Source: Pseudomonas sp. St316 (GTDB lineage: Bacteria; Pseudomonadota; Gammaproteobacteria; Pseudomonadales; Pseudomonadaceae). From it: DNA of 64,000 bases. The DNA lies in NCBI RefSeq assembly GCF_018325905.1, contig NZ_AP021901.1, positions 496,001 to 560,000 on the forward strand, read 5' to 3'. Positions 48,963 through 58,214 of the stretch are shown piece after piece. The first letter of the stretch is position 1, and every line of letters starts with the position of its first letter. Position numbers and translations under genes: made by a program. A model generated the notes under the pieces. The model saw only the letters and a list, made by a program, of their open reading frames with translations. It searched no databases and was not told the origin of the DNA.

Positions 48963-49973
48963 TTACTTACCGGACCATGTCTTGAAAAGATTTACGACAC
49001 TATTTTCAAAATCCAGAGGAGAAACTTCCAGGTCATAGATGCCATCTTTGAATAAGCTGAAAATTGCGCCGATGGAAGCCCTGGGAACTATGTAGGATAT
49101 TTGGTTGGGTCCGTCGTTAAGAATACTTATGTCTGGTTTTTTTTGAATGGCTTTCTTAAATGCCTGAAGGTCTTTCTCGCTTTGAGTTGTATTCTGAGTG
49201 CTTACCGTCAGTTTTACGTTAGCTCTGAAGTTGGCGCTTAATTCGCGCATGGATCCGTCAAAGCGAATATTTCCTTTGTCGATGATGATGGCATCATCAC
49301 AACAAGATTCTATATCGCCCAAATCATGACTGGTTAGAAACACGGAAAGGTTGTTGGTTTTTCTTTCATGATTCAAGTATTTGCGTATTTCATACTTCGA
49401 TGTTACGTCTAGGCCCACAGTCGGCTCGTCCAAAAAAATAAGTTTTGGAGAATGCATCAGATTCAGGGTCAGTTCACATTTTACTCGCTCACCCAGGCTT
49501 AGATTGCGGACCGGCTTGTGAAGGACTTTAGCCAGATTCAAAGCATCAGACAGCTCCGAAAGTCTCCGCTTGTAGTCTTCGTCCGCTATGCCATAAATTT
49601 CTCTATAAGTGTCGAGACTTGTTTTGACTGGTAAATCCCACCAGAGTGATGTCTTATGACCGAAGACTACCCCTATTTGTTTCAGGAATCTTTTTTCACG
49701 AAGGCTTGGATCATGTCCGAGAACCCTCACTTGTCCTGAGGTCGGTTTTTGTATGCCACACAATATTTTTATCAAGCTGGACTTTCCCGCACCATTGGGT
49801 CCAATAAATCCAACGGCTGCGCCTTCTTCAATAGTTAACTCTATGGAGTCCAACGCCTGGAATGTTTCATATTTTGGTTTTATTAATTGCTTGCACCAAT
49901 CGGCTACACTTCTAGTCTCTTTGGCTAAATAATATTTTTTGCAAACGGACTTCAGGCTGATCAAACTATTCAT
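48963..49973 (-). CDS. ABC-2 exporter ATP-binding protein
   Basis: A 336-residue ATPase has Walker A GFIGPNGAGKSSLIKIL, the signature NLSLGERVKCELTL, Walker B KLIFLDEPTVGLD and the switch His in LTSHDLGDIES. A C-terminal extension of about 100 residues is typical of the COG4586 group, which is always found with two ABC-2 permeases. It starts 73 bp after the ABC-F gene and is probably in the same operon. Confidence 0.87.
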   Translation of the reverse strand: MNSLISLKSVCKKYYLAKETRSVADWCKQLIKPKYETFQALDSIELTIEEGAAVGFIGPNGAGKSSLIKILCGIQKPTSGQVRVLGHDPSLREKRFLKQIGVVFGHKTSLWWDLPVKTSLDTYREIYGIADEDYKRRLSELSDALNLAKVLHKPVRNLSLGERVKCELTLNLMHSPKLIFLDEPTVGLDVTSKYEIRKYLNHERKTNNLSVFLTSHDLGDIESCCDDAIIIDKGNIRFDGSMRELSANFRANVKLTVSTQNTTQSEKDLQAFKKAIQKKPDISILNDGPNQISYIVPRASIGAIFSLFKDGIYDLEVSPLDFENSVVNLFKTWSGK

Positions 49974-50046
49974 GGGATATAAGTCTTATAGAAGTGTTTA
50001 TAGCACTTGGCGGATGTGCAGCGCGAAAGCCGCTTCGGTTCTATGC

Positions 50047-51506
50047 TCAAAGCTCTTTAAGTGTTTCATTGGCTATTTCAAAAAAACGATTGCCAATATT
50101 TTCGATAAACCTTGCATCATGGGAAACGACTATTGCAGCGGGATTCAGGCGCTGGATTTCCTTCTCCAGTGTCTCCTGGGAGCTTATGTCCAGATGATTT
50201 GTAGGCTCATCCAGAATCAAAAAGTTTGGCTTGTTCAAGCGCAATGCCAACATGGCAAGCCGACTGCGTTCACCATAGCTGAGCTGCCCAAATTTTTTTG
50301 GGCGCTTGGGTATGAAAATCCTGCTGAGGCGAGTTTGTTGATCGCCTGCTGTTGATCAATTTCGAAATTGCTCGAGAAGAACTCCAATATGCTCGACGTT
50401 TCTGGTAAGGCGGAAATATCTTGATCGAGAAAGCTTACCTTGGCGGACGGACTAAGCGTGATCTCGGTTGCTGTTCTGGAAAGAATGGCCTTTAGCAAAG
50501 TGCTTTTGCCTGATCCGTTTACGCCAGAAATAACGATTCGATCACCTTTGTTTATGACAAGGGATTCGATGGATAAAAGCAAGTTTCCAGCGGTTGAGTG
50601 CAATTGAAGGTTTTTGATCTGGAGGATTTTTCTTGCATTGAAGTTATCGATAGCCAGGGTAATATTTTTTTTGCGTGGTGTTTTTGCGGTCGGTATGGCT
50701 GATTCTAGATTTTTAACTCTTCTCTCAATTTTTTTTGCCTTTTGAAGCGCATTGTCACTGTGATTGTTTATGCCCAGTTGTCGTTGGTAGTGTGCGCTTT
50801 TTTTTAATCTCTGAATCTCACTCAGCGCCACAGCCCTGGCTTCGGAAAGAGCCTGTTCTTGTTCCAGAAGTAAATTTCTCGCCCGTGTGAAACTCGCGTT
50901 AAAATAAGAGGATCCCCGGCCGCTAAGAAGCAAAGTGCTTTTCGTAACCGAGTCCAGGAAGTCTCGGTTATGGCTGACTACCGCAAAGGTGGGTGTAATG
51001 CGGTTATCTCTAAGCAAGCGAATGAGATGCTCTATATGTGAGCGATCCAGATGGTTCGTAGGTTCATCCAGTAGCAATACATCAGGCTCCAAAATGACCG
51101 CTTGGGCAATCATCACCATCTTTTTCCAACCGCCACTTAATTGAGCGAATCGGAGTGATCGATGGCCTTCCGGGAAATTTAGCAATTCGAGCGTGTAGTC
51201 GGCTTTCCATTTGTCCGTAGTGGCATCGGATAAACAACTTTCCAGTATCTCAACTGCACTGGACTCGTTCCATTCGTCGGGGAATCCCTGCTCTACGTAG
51301 TGGCAGCGTAGCCCTCGGACATGCGTTATGTCGCCCTCATGCTCATCCAGTATCTTTGCGATACTGCGCAGTAGTGAACTCTTTCCAGAACCGTTATCCC
51401 CGACTATGCCCAGTCGGTCACCACTGGATATTGTCAGGTTTAGGTGCGAGAAAAGTAAATTTCCATGGATAGATAAAGAAACGTTATCCAGCTTTATCAG
51501 TGACAT
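50047..51506 (-). pseudogene. ABC-F family ATPase, single-base frameshift before the second signature motif
   Basis: Two tandem ATPase domains in one soluble polypeptide, without membrane helices: Walker A IVGDNGSGKSSLL and ISGVNGSGKSTLL, first signature QLSGGWKKMVM and first Walker B VLLLDEPTNHLDRS. This is the ABC-F layout, whose antibiotic-resistance members protect ribosomes. At the A7 run (50293-50299, T7 on the plus strand) the frame breaks. Read with one extra A the protein continues QKKFGQLSYGERSRLAML into ILDEPTNHLDISSQ, 487 codons in all. As given, the 0-frame goes on for about 20 unrelated codons and stops, losing the second signature and Walker B. ATG 51506 is 2 bp after the ligase stop. 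A sequencing error or slippage cannot be excluded. Confidence 0.8.
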
Positions 51507-51508
51507 GG

Positions 51509-52921
51509 TTAATTGAATTCCCATTCTCTAACAATACTTCTGCGTTTGTAGGATTTCTGCGCGGGCCACGCATCCACCTCTCGGTGTAATAACGTAATGG
51601 GGTAGCCGAATAGAAAGGAAATTCGATTTCTGAGTTCTTGTAGTATTTCAGGCATGTTTTTATGTGGCTCACCTGAGTATTGTGTAACGAGTTCTACTGT
51701 TTCTGGATTTTTTTGTATCAAGCGAAAGTTTTTCAAGGTTTTGTCGGGTGTGATCAATATGTCGTCTATCGCGGCTAGAAGAGACGCACTCGGCACGACT
51801 TCCAGGTCCCGGGTGCGGAAGGCATCGTCACGTCTACCGTTTATTTCCTTGAGAGAGGTGCATGCGCTGCCGCATTCGCAAAGGCGACTGGAGGTATTTT
51901 TCTTGGCCAGATCTCCATGATCAAACCGAATCAATGGCATCAGCTCGTTGTTGAGATCCGTGCAGATGACGTTGCCAAAGCCTCGGGCGTCGGCGTTGAC
52001 AATTTCCAGATACACACCGTCTTCAACAACATGATAGTTTCCATGAATGCATTGGGTTGCAATCATTCCTATTTCTTCTGAGCTGTACTCGTCGTACAGC
52101 GGGAGACCCAGCGCGTCAGAGTAATAGTCACGCTCCTGCTGAGTGCTGGACTCGGAGTTCGTTAATATAGCCTCCACCCCGCTATTTTTCAGCTGCTCTT
52201 TGTGTTGAAGTATAAGCGGAAGATAGCTTGGTAGCGTAATAAGCAGCTTGGGCCGGAGATGGAGCAGGTGTTCGCCTAATGGGGTGTCAGGCAGTAAGTC
52301 TGGTAATTGGAACGTTCTGTATTTTCCATGAAGGGACGAGAACGCCAACCCTACGTGATGAATTAGGTACAGCCAATCATGCTCTTGTAGTTTCTCCCTC
52401 AAGCATGAGTCGTAGAAGCGCATGACTTGTAGGTGATCGAGGATGATGTCCTCGTCATCGCTATATACTGTAAACGGATTTCCGCTGGAGCCGGATGTGC
52501 GAGAGGTGTTGGCATACTTAAGGTGCCGAGGGTTATTGACTATTTTGCTTGGTTCGACACTATTGAGAAGCGATTTGCTTACGATGGGAAGCTTTTCGAA
52601 GTCTGAGAAGCTGGACAGACTTCCCAGCTCGTACCCACACGCTCCATATAATTCACGATAAAAGGGTACGTTGGTGAAAGCGTTATCGACTAGCCTCTTT
52701 ATTTTCAATAGCTGAAATTTTCTTATCGCTTGCTCTGACTGACGCAAGAAATCACTCAGCTGTTCGGAATTTTTCGACCAAAGTTCCAAGGCCTGGCCTT
52801 GCAATTGATGATGGTCAGTGTCTCGTACGGGTACCGGGCTGACCAATTTTTTTATTGCTGTTAACGCACTGTGTTGTAGTTTTGGATCACAATTTTTTTC
52901 TGTCGTGACGAAGTTAGCCAT
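51509..52921 (-). CDS. PaaK/CapK-like adenylate-forming ligase
   Basis: A 470-residue protein of the phenylacetate-CoA-ligase/CapK branch. An N-terminal helical part with VDNAFTNVPFYRELYGACGY precedes the ATP-binding loop TSRTSGSSGNPFTVYSD, the YDEYSSEEIGMIATQC segment, LIRFDHGDLA and the hinge GRRDDAFRTRD. CECGSAC holds Cys residues like the Zn-binding cysteines seen in CapK-type proteins. It should activate a carboxylic acid as an acyl-AMP. In indolmycin biosynthesis the related PaaK-like Ind3 joins the acid to dehydroarginine. Here the acid substrate is unknown. It is the first gene of the minus-strand operon and divergent from the VOC gene. Confidence 0.82.
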   Translation of the reverse strand: MANFVTTEKNCDPKLQHSALTAIKKLVSPVPVRDTDHHQLQGQALELWSKNSEQLSDFLRQSEQAIRKFQLLKIKRLVDNAFTNVPFYRELYGACGYELGSLSSFSDFEKLPIVSKSLLNSVEPSKIVNNPRHLKYANTSRTSGSSGNPFTVYSDDEDIILDHLQVMRFYDSCLREKLQEHDWLYLIHHVGLAFSSLHGKYRTFQLPDLLPDTPLGEHLLHLRPKLLITLPSYLPLILQHKEQLKNSGVEAILTNSESSTQQERDYYSDALGLPLYDEYSSEEIGMIATQCIHGNYHVVEDGVYLEIVNADARGFGNVICTDLNNELMPLIRFDHGDLAKKNTSSRLCECGSACTSLKEINGRRDDAFRTRDLEVVPSASLLAAIDDILITPDKTLKNFRLIQKNPETVELVTQYSGEPHKNMPEILQELRNRISFLFGYPITLLHREVDAWPAQKSYKRRSIVREWEFN

Positions 52922-53414
52922 CTAACGGGTCTGCCTGTGTTAAGTTGACGTTGCTGATTTTGGAAGGGTTAGATGAATATGTCTGCTGGAGCGATTTGAA
53001 AATGCTTGCCGTTATCGGGTGCGACGGTAATGCGCCGGCAGATGCTTTGACCCAGTCGTGGATAATTGCTTTATGATGAGTTGTTCCGTTTTGACGGCGG
53101 CGAATCTACAAAAAGGTAGAGGCGCCCGTAAAGCGAAAAAAATATAAAAGATATTTCGGACGTAACTGGTTACTTCTTTGTGGTTTAGTTACGTCAGGTG
53201 CCAAGGCTTTTCGGATTGGCAAATTTTGCTGGTCATGATTGGAAACAATCTAGAGGTTTTTCTTTCGCTTGATAGTCGTCTATGTTTTCTGCTTGGGGAA
53301 GTCAGGTTTTTTGAAATGATGACTATTGGAAATGCAGGATGACTTCCCTGGCAATGGCCAGGGTGGGCTTTGGTCGAATTAATAATCATGTCTCATCAAG
53401 GATGACGAGGTTTT
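52922..53414. other. Divergent intergenic region of the island
   Basis: 493 bp of AT-rich sequence between the ligase operon (minus) and the VOC gene (plus). It presumably holds both promoters. I see no repeat, RNA gene or convincing short ORF. A 66-codon open frame on the minus strand (53189-53389) has no recognisable features. Confidence 0.5.
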
Positions 53415-53852
53415 ATGGTTGATTTTAATGCGCTATTACCAGAAATGATTGTCTCTGACATGAAGTGTAGTTTGAAGTTTTACTGCAAGGTGATAGGTTT
53501 CAATGTTGAGTATGAACGGCCGGAAGACGGCTTTGCTTTCATTTCATATCATGGAAGTCAATTGATGTTGGAGCAGGACCGTCAGGATACGTCTCCCTGG
53601 CGAGTTGGTCCGCTGGAGAAACCCTATGGACGCGGAATGAATCTTTCAATCGAGTGTCCCGATGTCAAGACTTTGGCGAGAGCGCTCGTATTGTCTGGGT
53701 ATACGTTGCGCAAGCCTATAGAGGAGCATTGGTATAGGGAAAATAAAGAGCTCCAAGGCGAGAGCAACTTCCTGGTGCTTGATCCCGACGGCTATTTGCT
53801 TCGATTTGCCCAGGATTTAGGCCGTAGACCATTGCCACGAGACGAGCTTTGA
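53415..53852 (+). CDS. VOC-family protein, bleomycin-resistance/glyoxalase-like
   Basis: A 145-residue protein made of two beta-alpha-beta3 (VOC) units: LLPEMIVSDMKCSLKFYCKV and GFNVEYERPEDGFAFISYHG, then GMNLSIECPDV and FLVLDPDGYLLRFAQDLGRR. It lacks obvious glyoxalase metal ligands and resembles bleomycin-resistance proteins, which bind and sequester a drug. Within this cluster a self-protection or small-molecule-binding role is plausible (inference). It is the right-most gene with island-like composition. Confidence 0.8.
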   Translation: MVDFNALLPEMIVSDMKCSLKFYCKVIGFNVEYERPEDGFAFISYHGSQLMLEQDRQDTSPWRVGPLEKPYGRGMNLSIECPDVKTLARALVLSGYTLRKPIEEHWYRENKELQGESNFLVLDPDGYLLRFAQDLGRRPLPRDEL

Positions 53853-54076
53853 GGCTCAGGCTGGGCACTGCTGGGTAAGGCTGCGGTGTCCAGCTACGCG
53901 GCGGTGCTGATGACTCAACCATCCGCCTCGCTCGCGTACGCCCTGGACCTGTTTGATTCATCCAGATGTTCGGCAGGGAAAGAATGCTTCATCGACCTCA
54001 GTCGTTCAATACGTCAGAAGTCGATGCCTCCTGGATGCAACTGGTTGAGGACATCCATTAATCGCGGGAAGTGTTT

Positions 54077-55993
54077 TCAGGTCTTGAACTTGCCAACCAG
54101 CGATTGAAGATGCGTCCCCAACCGCGCCAGCTCAGCACTCGAAGCGGCGGTCTCTTCACTGGCCGCCGAGGTCTGTTCAGACACGTCGCGCACATTCAGC
54201 ACACTACGGTTGATCTCTTCAGCCACCGCACTCTGCTGCTCAGCCGCCGCGGCGATCTGCTGGTTCATCGACTGGATCGCCGACACCGTGCGAGTAATAT
54301 TCTCCAACGAACCCCCGGCACGGCGGGTCAGTTCGACGCTGCTTTCGGTCAAGCTGCGGCTGTTGTCCATGATGGTCGCGACCTGCTCGGTGCCGCTTTG
54401 CAGGCCCACGATCAGTTCTTCGATTTCTTCCGTGGACTTCTGGGTGCGTTGGGCCAGGCTGCGGACCTCATCGGCCACCACGGCGAAGCCGCGTCCGGCC
54501 TCACCGGCACGGGCCGCCTCGATGGCCGCGTTGAGGGCCAGCAGGTTGGTTTGCTGGGCCACGGACTTGATCACGTCCAGGACGCTGCCAATCTTGTCGC
54601 TCTCACGCTTCAAATCGCCCATGGCGGCGGTGGAGTTACCCACCTCTTTGGCCAGGCGCTCGATCTGGGCGATGGCTTCGCCAACAACCTTGTCACCTTC
54701 ACGGGCCTGCTGATCGGCTGCGACGGCGGCTTCGGAGGCTTCCTCGGCGTTGCGCGCGACTTCCTGCACCGTCGCGGTCATTTCGTGCATGGCGGTGGCG
54801 ACCTGATCGGTTTCCACTTTTTGGCTGTTGACCCCGGCGCTGGTCTGCTCGGTCACGGCCGAGAGCTGTTCGGCAGCGCTGGCGATCTGGGTAACACCTT
54901 CGCTGATGCCACCGATCAATTGCCGCAGGCCCACGGTCATGCTTTGCATGGCGCGTTGCAGTTGGCCCAGTTCGTCGCGACGCTCGGAGGTGAGGTTGTG
55001 AGTCAGGTCGCCGGCGGCCACGCGCTCGGCGACCTTCAAGGTCTCGCCGAGTGGACCGACGATCTGCCGGGTGATGAACAGGGCGGCGATCACGCCAAAA
55101 AGCAGCGCCAGGGCGGCAGCAGCGATCAGGACAGACTTGGCCTGGCCGGTATCATGGTCACGCACGGCTGTCTGGGATACGGTGAGCTTCTGGCTGGAGT
55201 CGATCAGTATCTTGCCTTGCTCACTCATTCGTTGCAGTGCTGCATTGTTATCCAGCTGGGAGTCGCGGAACTGGCTGACCGCCGCGCGATAGACGTTCAT
55301 CGAGTCGCTGGCTTGTTGGAGGGTATCGGCGTGTTCCTCGGGTAGCTGGGCCGGCAAGCGTGCCAGTAGCTTCAGGACATCGGTGATAGCATCGATGGCC
55401 GGTTGCTGGGCCTCGCTTTTTCCGCTGTAGGTGTAGCCGCGAACCTGATAGCGCGCCTGTTGGATCGCCTTGCTCAGGGCCACCACACTGTTGAACTGGG
55501 TTATATCGCCGGCTTGCAGCGAGGCTTTTTCCACCCCGGCGACGTGGGCCACGGTGCTGTCGGCGCTGGCGCCGAGCTTGCTGCGGGCGTCTTCGCGGCT
55601 GACGGTGGCGCTGGTCATCTGGGCGAAGGCGCTTTTGTATTCGGCGACGGCGGCCAGTTGCGCATCGATCAGCGCGACGTCGGCCGGTTGTTCGATCAAT
55701 AGGCGAGCAGTCTTCAAGCCCTCTTCGAGCTTGCCCAGCAGGTCGTTGACCGGTTGCGGTCCTTTCTCGCCCCGCGTGGTGTTGTAGTCGATGCTGGCCA
55801 GGTTCAAGTCTTTGCTCAAGTCGTTGAGACTGGCAATAAACCCCAGTTTGTCCCCCCGACTGATGACGTTGCCCAGGCCGGACCAACCGGTGAATGCAAT
55901 CATCAAGGTGAGGAATAGCACCAGGCCGAAGCCTGCGCCGAGTTTGCGATTAACGCTTACGTTTCCCAGACCCTGGGCAAGCCACCGGAACAT
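54077..55993 (-). CDS. Methyl-accepting chemotaxis protein with HBM sensor (copy 1)
   Basis: A 638-residue receptor. Short N-terminus [20 protein letters not shown] with TM1, a roughly 250-residue all-helical periplasmic region of the helical bimodular (HBM) type, TM2 near residues 285-310 ([20 protein letters not shown]), HAMP, then a signalling domain with [20 protein letters not shown]. The position next to rsmE-tat matches P. aeruginosa PA5072 (McpK, alpha-ketoglutarate). HBM receptors usually sense TCA-cycle acids, but the ligand here is not known. The C-terminal half is nearly identical to the next receptor. A FliA-like promoter lies upstream. Confidence 0.9.
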   Translation of the reverse strand: MFRWLAQGLGNVSVNRKLGAGFGLVLFLTLMIAFTGWSGLGNVISRGDKLGFIASLNDLSKDLNLASIDYNTTRGEKGPQPVNDLLGKLEEGLKTARLLIEQPADVALIDAQLAAVAEYKSAFAQMTSATVSREDARSKLGASADSTVAHVAGVEKASLQAGDITQFNSVVALSKAIQQARYQVRGYTYSGKSEAQQPAIDAITDVLKLLARLPAQLPEEHADTLQQASDSMNVYRAAVSQFRDSQLDNNAALQRMSEQGKILIDSSQKLTVSQTAVRDHDTGQAKSVLIAAAALALLFGVIAALFITRQIVGPLGETLKVAERVAAGDLTHNLTSERRDELGQLQRAMQSMTVGLRQLIGGISEGVTQIASAAEQLSAVTEQTSAGVNSQKVETDQVATAMHEMTATVQEVARNAEEASEAAVAADQQAREGDKVVGEAIAQIERLAKEVGNSTAAMGDLKRESDKIGSVLDVIKSVAQQTNLLALNAAIEAARAGEAGRGFAVVADEVRSLAQRTQKSTEEIEELIVGLQSGTEQVATIMDNSRSLTESSVELTRRAGGSLENITRTVSAIQSMNQQIAAAAEQQSAVAEEINRSVLNVRDVSEQTSAASEETAASSAELARLGTHLQSLVGKFKT

Positions 55994-56035
55994 GCAGATA
56001 CTCCCTTGTAGCGCTTAATTGGTTTTATCAGCGCT

Positions 56036-56062
56036 ATATCGGCAGTTTGGGCAGTATCTGTA
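56036..56062 (-). promoter_or_regulatory. Candidate FliA promoter of HBM chemoreceptor copy 1
   Basis: On the minus strand TACA (56059-56062), a 15-bp spacer and GCCGATAT (56036-56043) approximate TAAA-N15-GCCGATAA. It is about 45 bp upstream of the start codon. Confidence 0.55.
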
Positions 56063-56134
56063 GAAAATAGACGTCATGCATTCCCGTGGCGAGGGAGCAA
56101 GTACCCACGCCACGGAGTGAGTTGTGCCTAAGCA

Positions 56135-58051
56135 TCAAACCCGGAATCGCCCCACCAACGTCTGCAAATGAACCCCCAATCGCGCCAGTTCAGCGCTGGA
56201 GGCGGCGGTTTCTTCGCTGGAGGAGGCGGTTTGTTCGGAGACATCGCGAACGTTCACGACGCTGCGGTTGATCTCTTCGGCCACGGCGCTCTGCTGCTCG
56301 GCCGCAGCGGCGATCTGTTGGTTCATCGACTGGATCGCCGAGACTGTGCGGGTGATGTTTTCCAGTGAGCCGCCGGCACGACGGGTCAGTTCGACGCTGC
56401 TGTCGGTCAGGTTGCGGCTGTTGTCCAGGGTGGTCGCGACCTGCTCGGTGCCCGATTGCAGGCCCAGGATCAGCTCTTCGATTTCTTCGGTGGACTTCTG
56501 GGTGCGCTGGGCCAAGCTGCGAACCTCGTCGGCCACCACCGCAAAACCACGCCCGGCCTCACCGGCACGGGCCGCTTCGATGGCGGCGTTGAGAGCCAGC
56601 AGGTTGGTTTGCTGGGCGACGGACTTGATCACGTCCAGCACGCTGCCGATTTTGTCGCTCTCGCGTTTGAGATGACCCATGGCTTCGGTGGAGTTGCCGA
56701 CTTCCTTGGACAGGCGTTCGATCTGGGCGATGGCTTCACCGACCACTTTTTCGCCTTCGCGAGCCTGTTGGTCAGCGGCGAGGGCCGCTTCGGAGGCTTC
56801 CTCGGCATTGCGCGCCACTTCCTGCACCGTGGCGGTCATTTCGTGCATCGCGGTGGCGACCTGGTCGGTTTCCACTTTCTGGCTGTTGACCCCGGCGCTG
56901 GTCTGCTCGGTGACGGCTGAAAGCTGTTCGGCAGCGCTGGCGATTTGCGTGACGCCGTCGCTGATGCCGCCGATCAGTTGCCGCAGGCTGATCACCATTC
57001 GCTGCAGGCTGCCTTGCAATTGGCCCATGTCGTCACGGCGGGTGACCACCAGGTTCTGACTCAAGTCGCCGGAGGCGACACGTTCGAGGGCAACCAGGGT
57101 CTGCTGCAGTGGACCGACGATCTGCCGGGTAATGATCCATGCGGCCAGCAGGCCAAACGCTAACGCCAGGATGGTGACGATGATCAGCGTTTCTTTCGCT
57201 TGAGCCGTTTCCTGGTTGCGCTTCTCGATTTGCGAGGTCGTCAATTGATTGTTCAGCACATCCAAACGGGTGTCTTGATCCAGCATTTTCTTGAGGGCCG
57301 CGGCACTGGCTACCTGTGAGTCACGGAACTGACTGACAGCCGCGCGATAGGCTTTCATCGATTCGCTGCTTTGTTGCAGGTTGGCGGTGTGTTGTTCCGG
57401 GACTTTGCCCGGCAGGCTTTCAAGGGTTTTCAGGACGTTATCGATGGCATCCAGTGCCGGTTGCTCGGCATCGGCCTTGCCGCTGTAGGTGTAGCCACGG
57501 ACTTGATAACGGGCTTGCTGGATGGCCTTGCTCAGGCTTACCACACTGTCGAATTGAGCAACGCTATCGCCTTGGCGCACGGCATTTTCGACTTCGGTTA
57601 CCTTGGCCACGGCGTTGTCGGCGTTGGCGCCCAGTTTGGATCGGGCCGACTCGCGGTTCTGCGTTGCTTGGGTCAAGTCGGCAAAGGCGCGTTTGTATTC
57701 ATCGAGGATCGCCAGTTGCTGATTGAGCAACTCCTGGTCTGCCGGACGTACAAACTGTTTGAGGGCCGCCTGAATGCTCTCCTGAAGCTTGCCCAAGAGC
57801 TCGCTGACGGCCGCTGGCCCTTGTTCGCCGCGCCGCATCTCGTAACTGAGGCTCGCGACGCGCAAATCCTTGGCCAACTCATTCAGGCTGGCGATGGACG
57901 CCTGTTTATCAGCGCGGCTGATCACGCTGCTCAGGCTGTTCCAACCCGCGAAGGTGCTCAGGAGGGTCATGAGCAGCACCAGGCCAAAACCAAAACCTAG
58001 CTTGCGATTGACACTTACGTTTCCCAGCTTTTCGGTGAGCCAACTGAACAT
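56135..58051 (-). CDS. Methyl-accepting chemotaxis protein with HBM sensor (copy 2, McpK-locus)
   Basis: A 638-residue paralogue of the preceding receptor with the same layout: [20 protein letters not shown], helical HBM sensor, TM2 [24 protein letters not shown] and signalling domain. The sensor halves are clearly related but diverged, while residues after HAMP are almost identical between the two. This is the copy directly beside rsmE and tatC, the position of PA5072 (McpK). Tandem arrangement and identical length indicate duplication with later divergence of ligand specificity (inference). Confidence 0.9.
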   Translation of the reverse strand: MFSWLTEKLGNVSVNRKLGFGFGLVLLMTLLSTFAGWNSLSSVISRADKQASIASLNELAKDLRVASLSYEMRRGEQGPAAVSELLGKLQESIQAALKQFVRPADQELLNQQLAILDEYKRAFADLTQATQNRESARSKLGANADNAVAKVTEVENAVRQGDSVAQFDSVVSLSKAIQQARYQVRGYTYSGKADAEQPALDAIDNVLKTLESLPGKVPEQHTANLQQSSESMKAYRAAVSQFRDSQVASAAALKKMLDQDTRLDVLNNQLTTSQIEKRNQETAQAKETLIIVTILALAFGLLAAWIITRQIVGPLQQTLVALERVASGDLSQNLVVTRRDDMGQLQGSLQRMVISLRQLIGGISDGVTQIASAAEQLSAVTEQTSAGVNSQKVETDQVATAMHEMTATVQEVARNAEEASEAALAADQQAREGEKVVGEAIAQIERLSKEVGNSTEAMGHLKRESDKIGSVLDVIKSVAQQTNLLALNAAIEAARAGEAGRGFAVVADEVRSLAQRTQKSTEEIEELILGLQSGTEQVATTLDNSRNLTDSSVELTRRAGGSLENITRTVSAIQSMNQQIAAAAEQQSAVAEEINRSVVNVRDVSEQTASSSEETAASSAELARLGVHLQTLVGRFRV

Positions 58052-58092
58052 GCCGATACTCCCTCGAACCTTTTATAGGCCTTATGAGGAGA

Positions 58093-58119
58093 GTATCGAC
58101 CATGTCACAGGGATCTGTA
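58093..58119 (-). promoter_or_regulatory. Candidate FliA promoter of HBM chemoreceptor copy 2
   Basis: On the minus strand TACA (58116-58119), a 15-bp spacer and GTCGATAC (58093-58100). Spacing and flanking TTTTCTACAGAT are shared with the promoter of copy 1. Confidence 0.45.
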
Positions 58120-58214
58120 GAAAATAGGCGAGGGGCCACTTGCACGGTGCGGGCAGGCTCTGCAACCAGCGGGGATAAATCCACCCTGTCACAAAGGTGC
58201 TCAGGCCGCTGGGA

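Larger units (their letters stand above)
44463..53852. other. AT-richer accessory island with a putative natural-product cluster
   Basis: Base composition falls visibly at about 43.4 kb, and high-GC sequence returns near 53.85 kb. Codon use in the genes shifts to A/T-ending codons. No REP repeats occur here, although they are dense up to 36 kb. The core genes on either side (opgH and the HBM chemoreceptor) are near neighbours in P. aeruginosa, so this is an inserted variable segment. No integrase, transposase, tRNA or direct repeats were seen at the edges. Confidence 0.75.

Noticed and set aside
45002..52921. Complete indolmycin cluster
   Set aside because: Only counterparts of Ind3, Ind4 and Ind5 are seen. 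The Trp aminotransferase, C-methyltransferase, Ind6, N-methyltransferase and resistant TrpRS are missing.
53189..53389. 66-codon minus-strand open frame in the island
   Set aside because: No ribosome site of note, no recognisable features, and it lies in a probable promoter region.
43381..53900. Prophage or integrative element
   Set aside because: No integrase, phage structural gene, transposase, tRNA or flanking direct repeat was found. Only composition and context indicate foreign origin.
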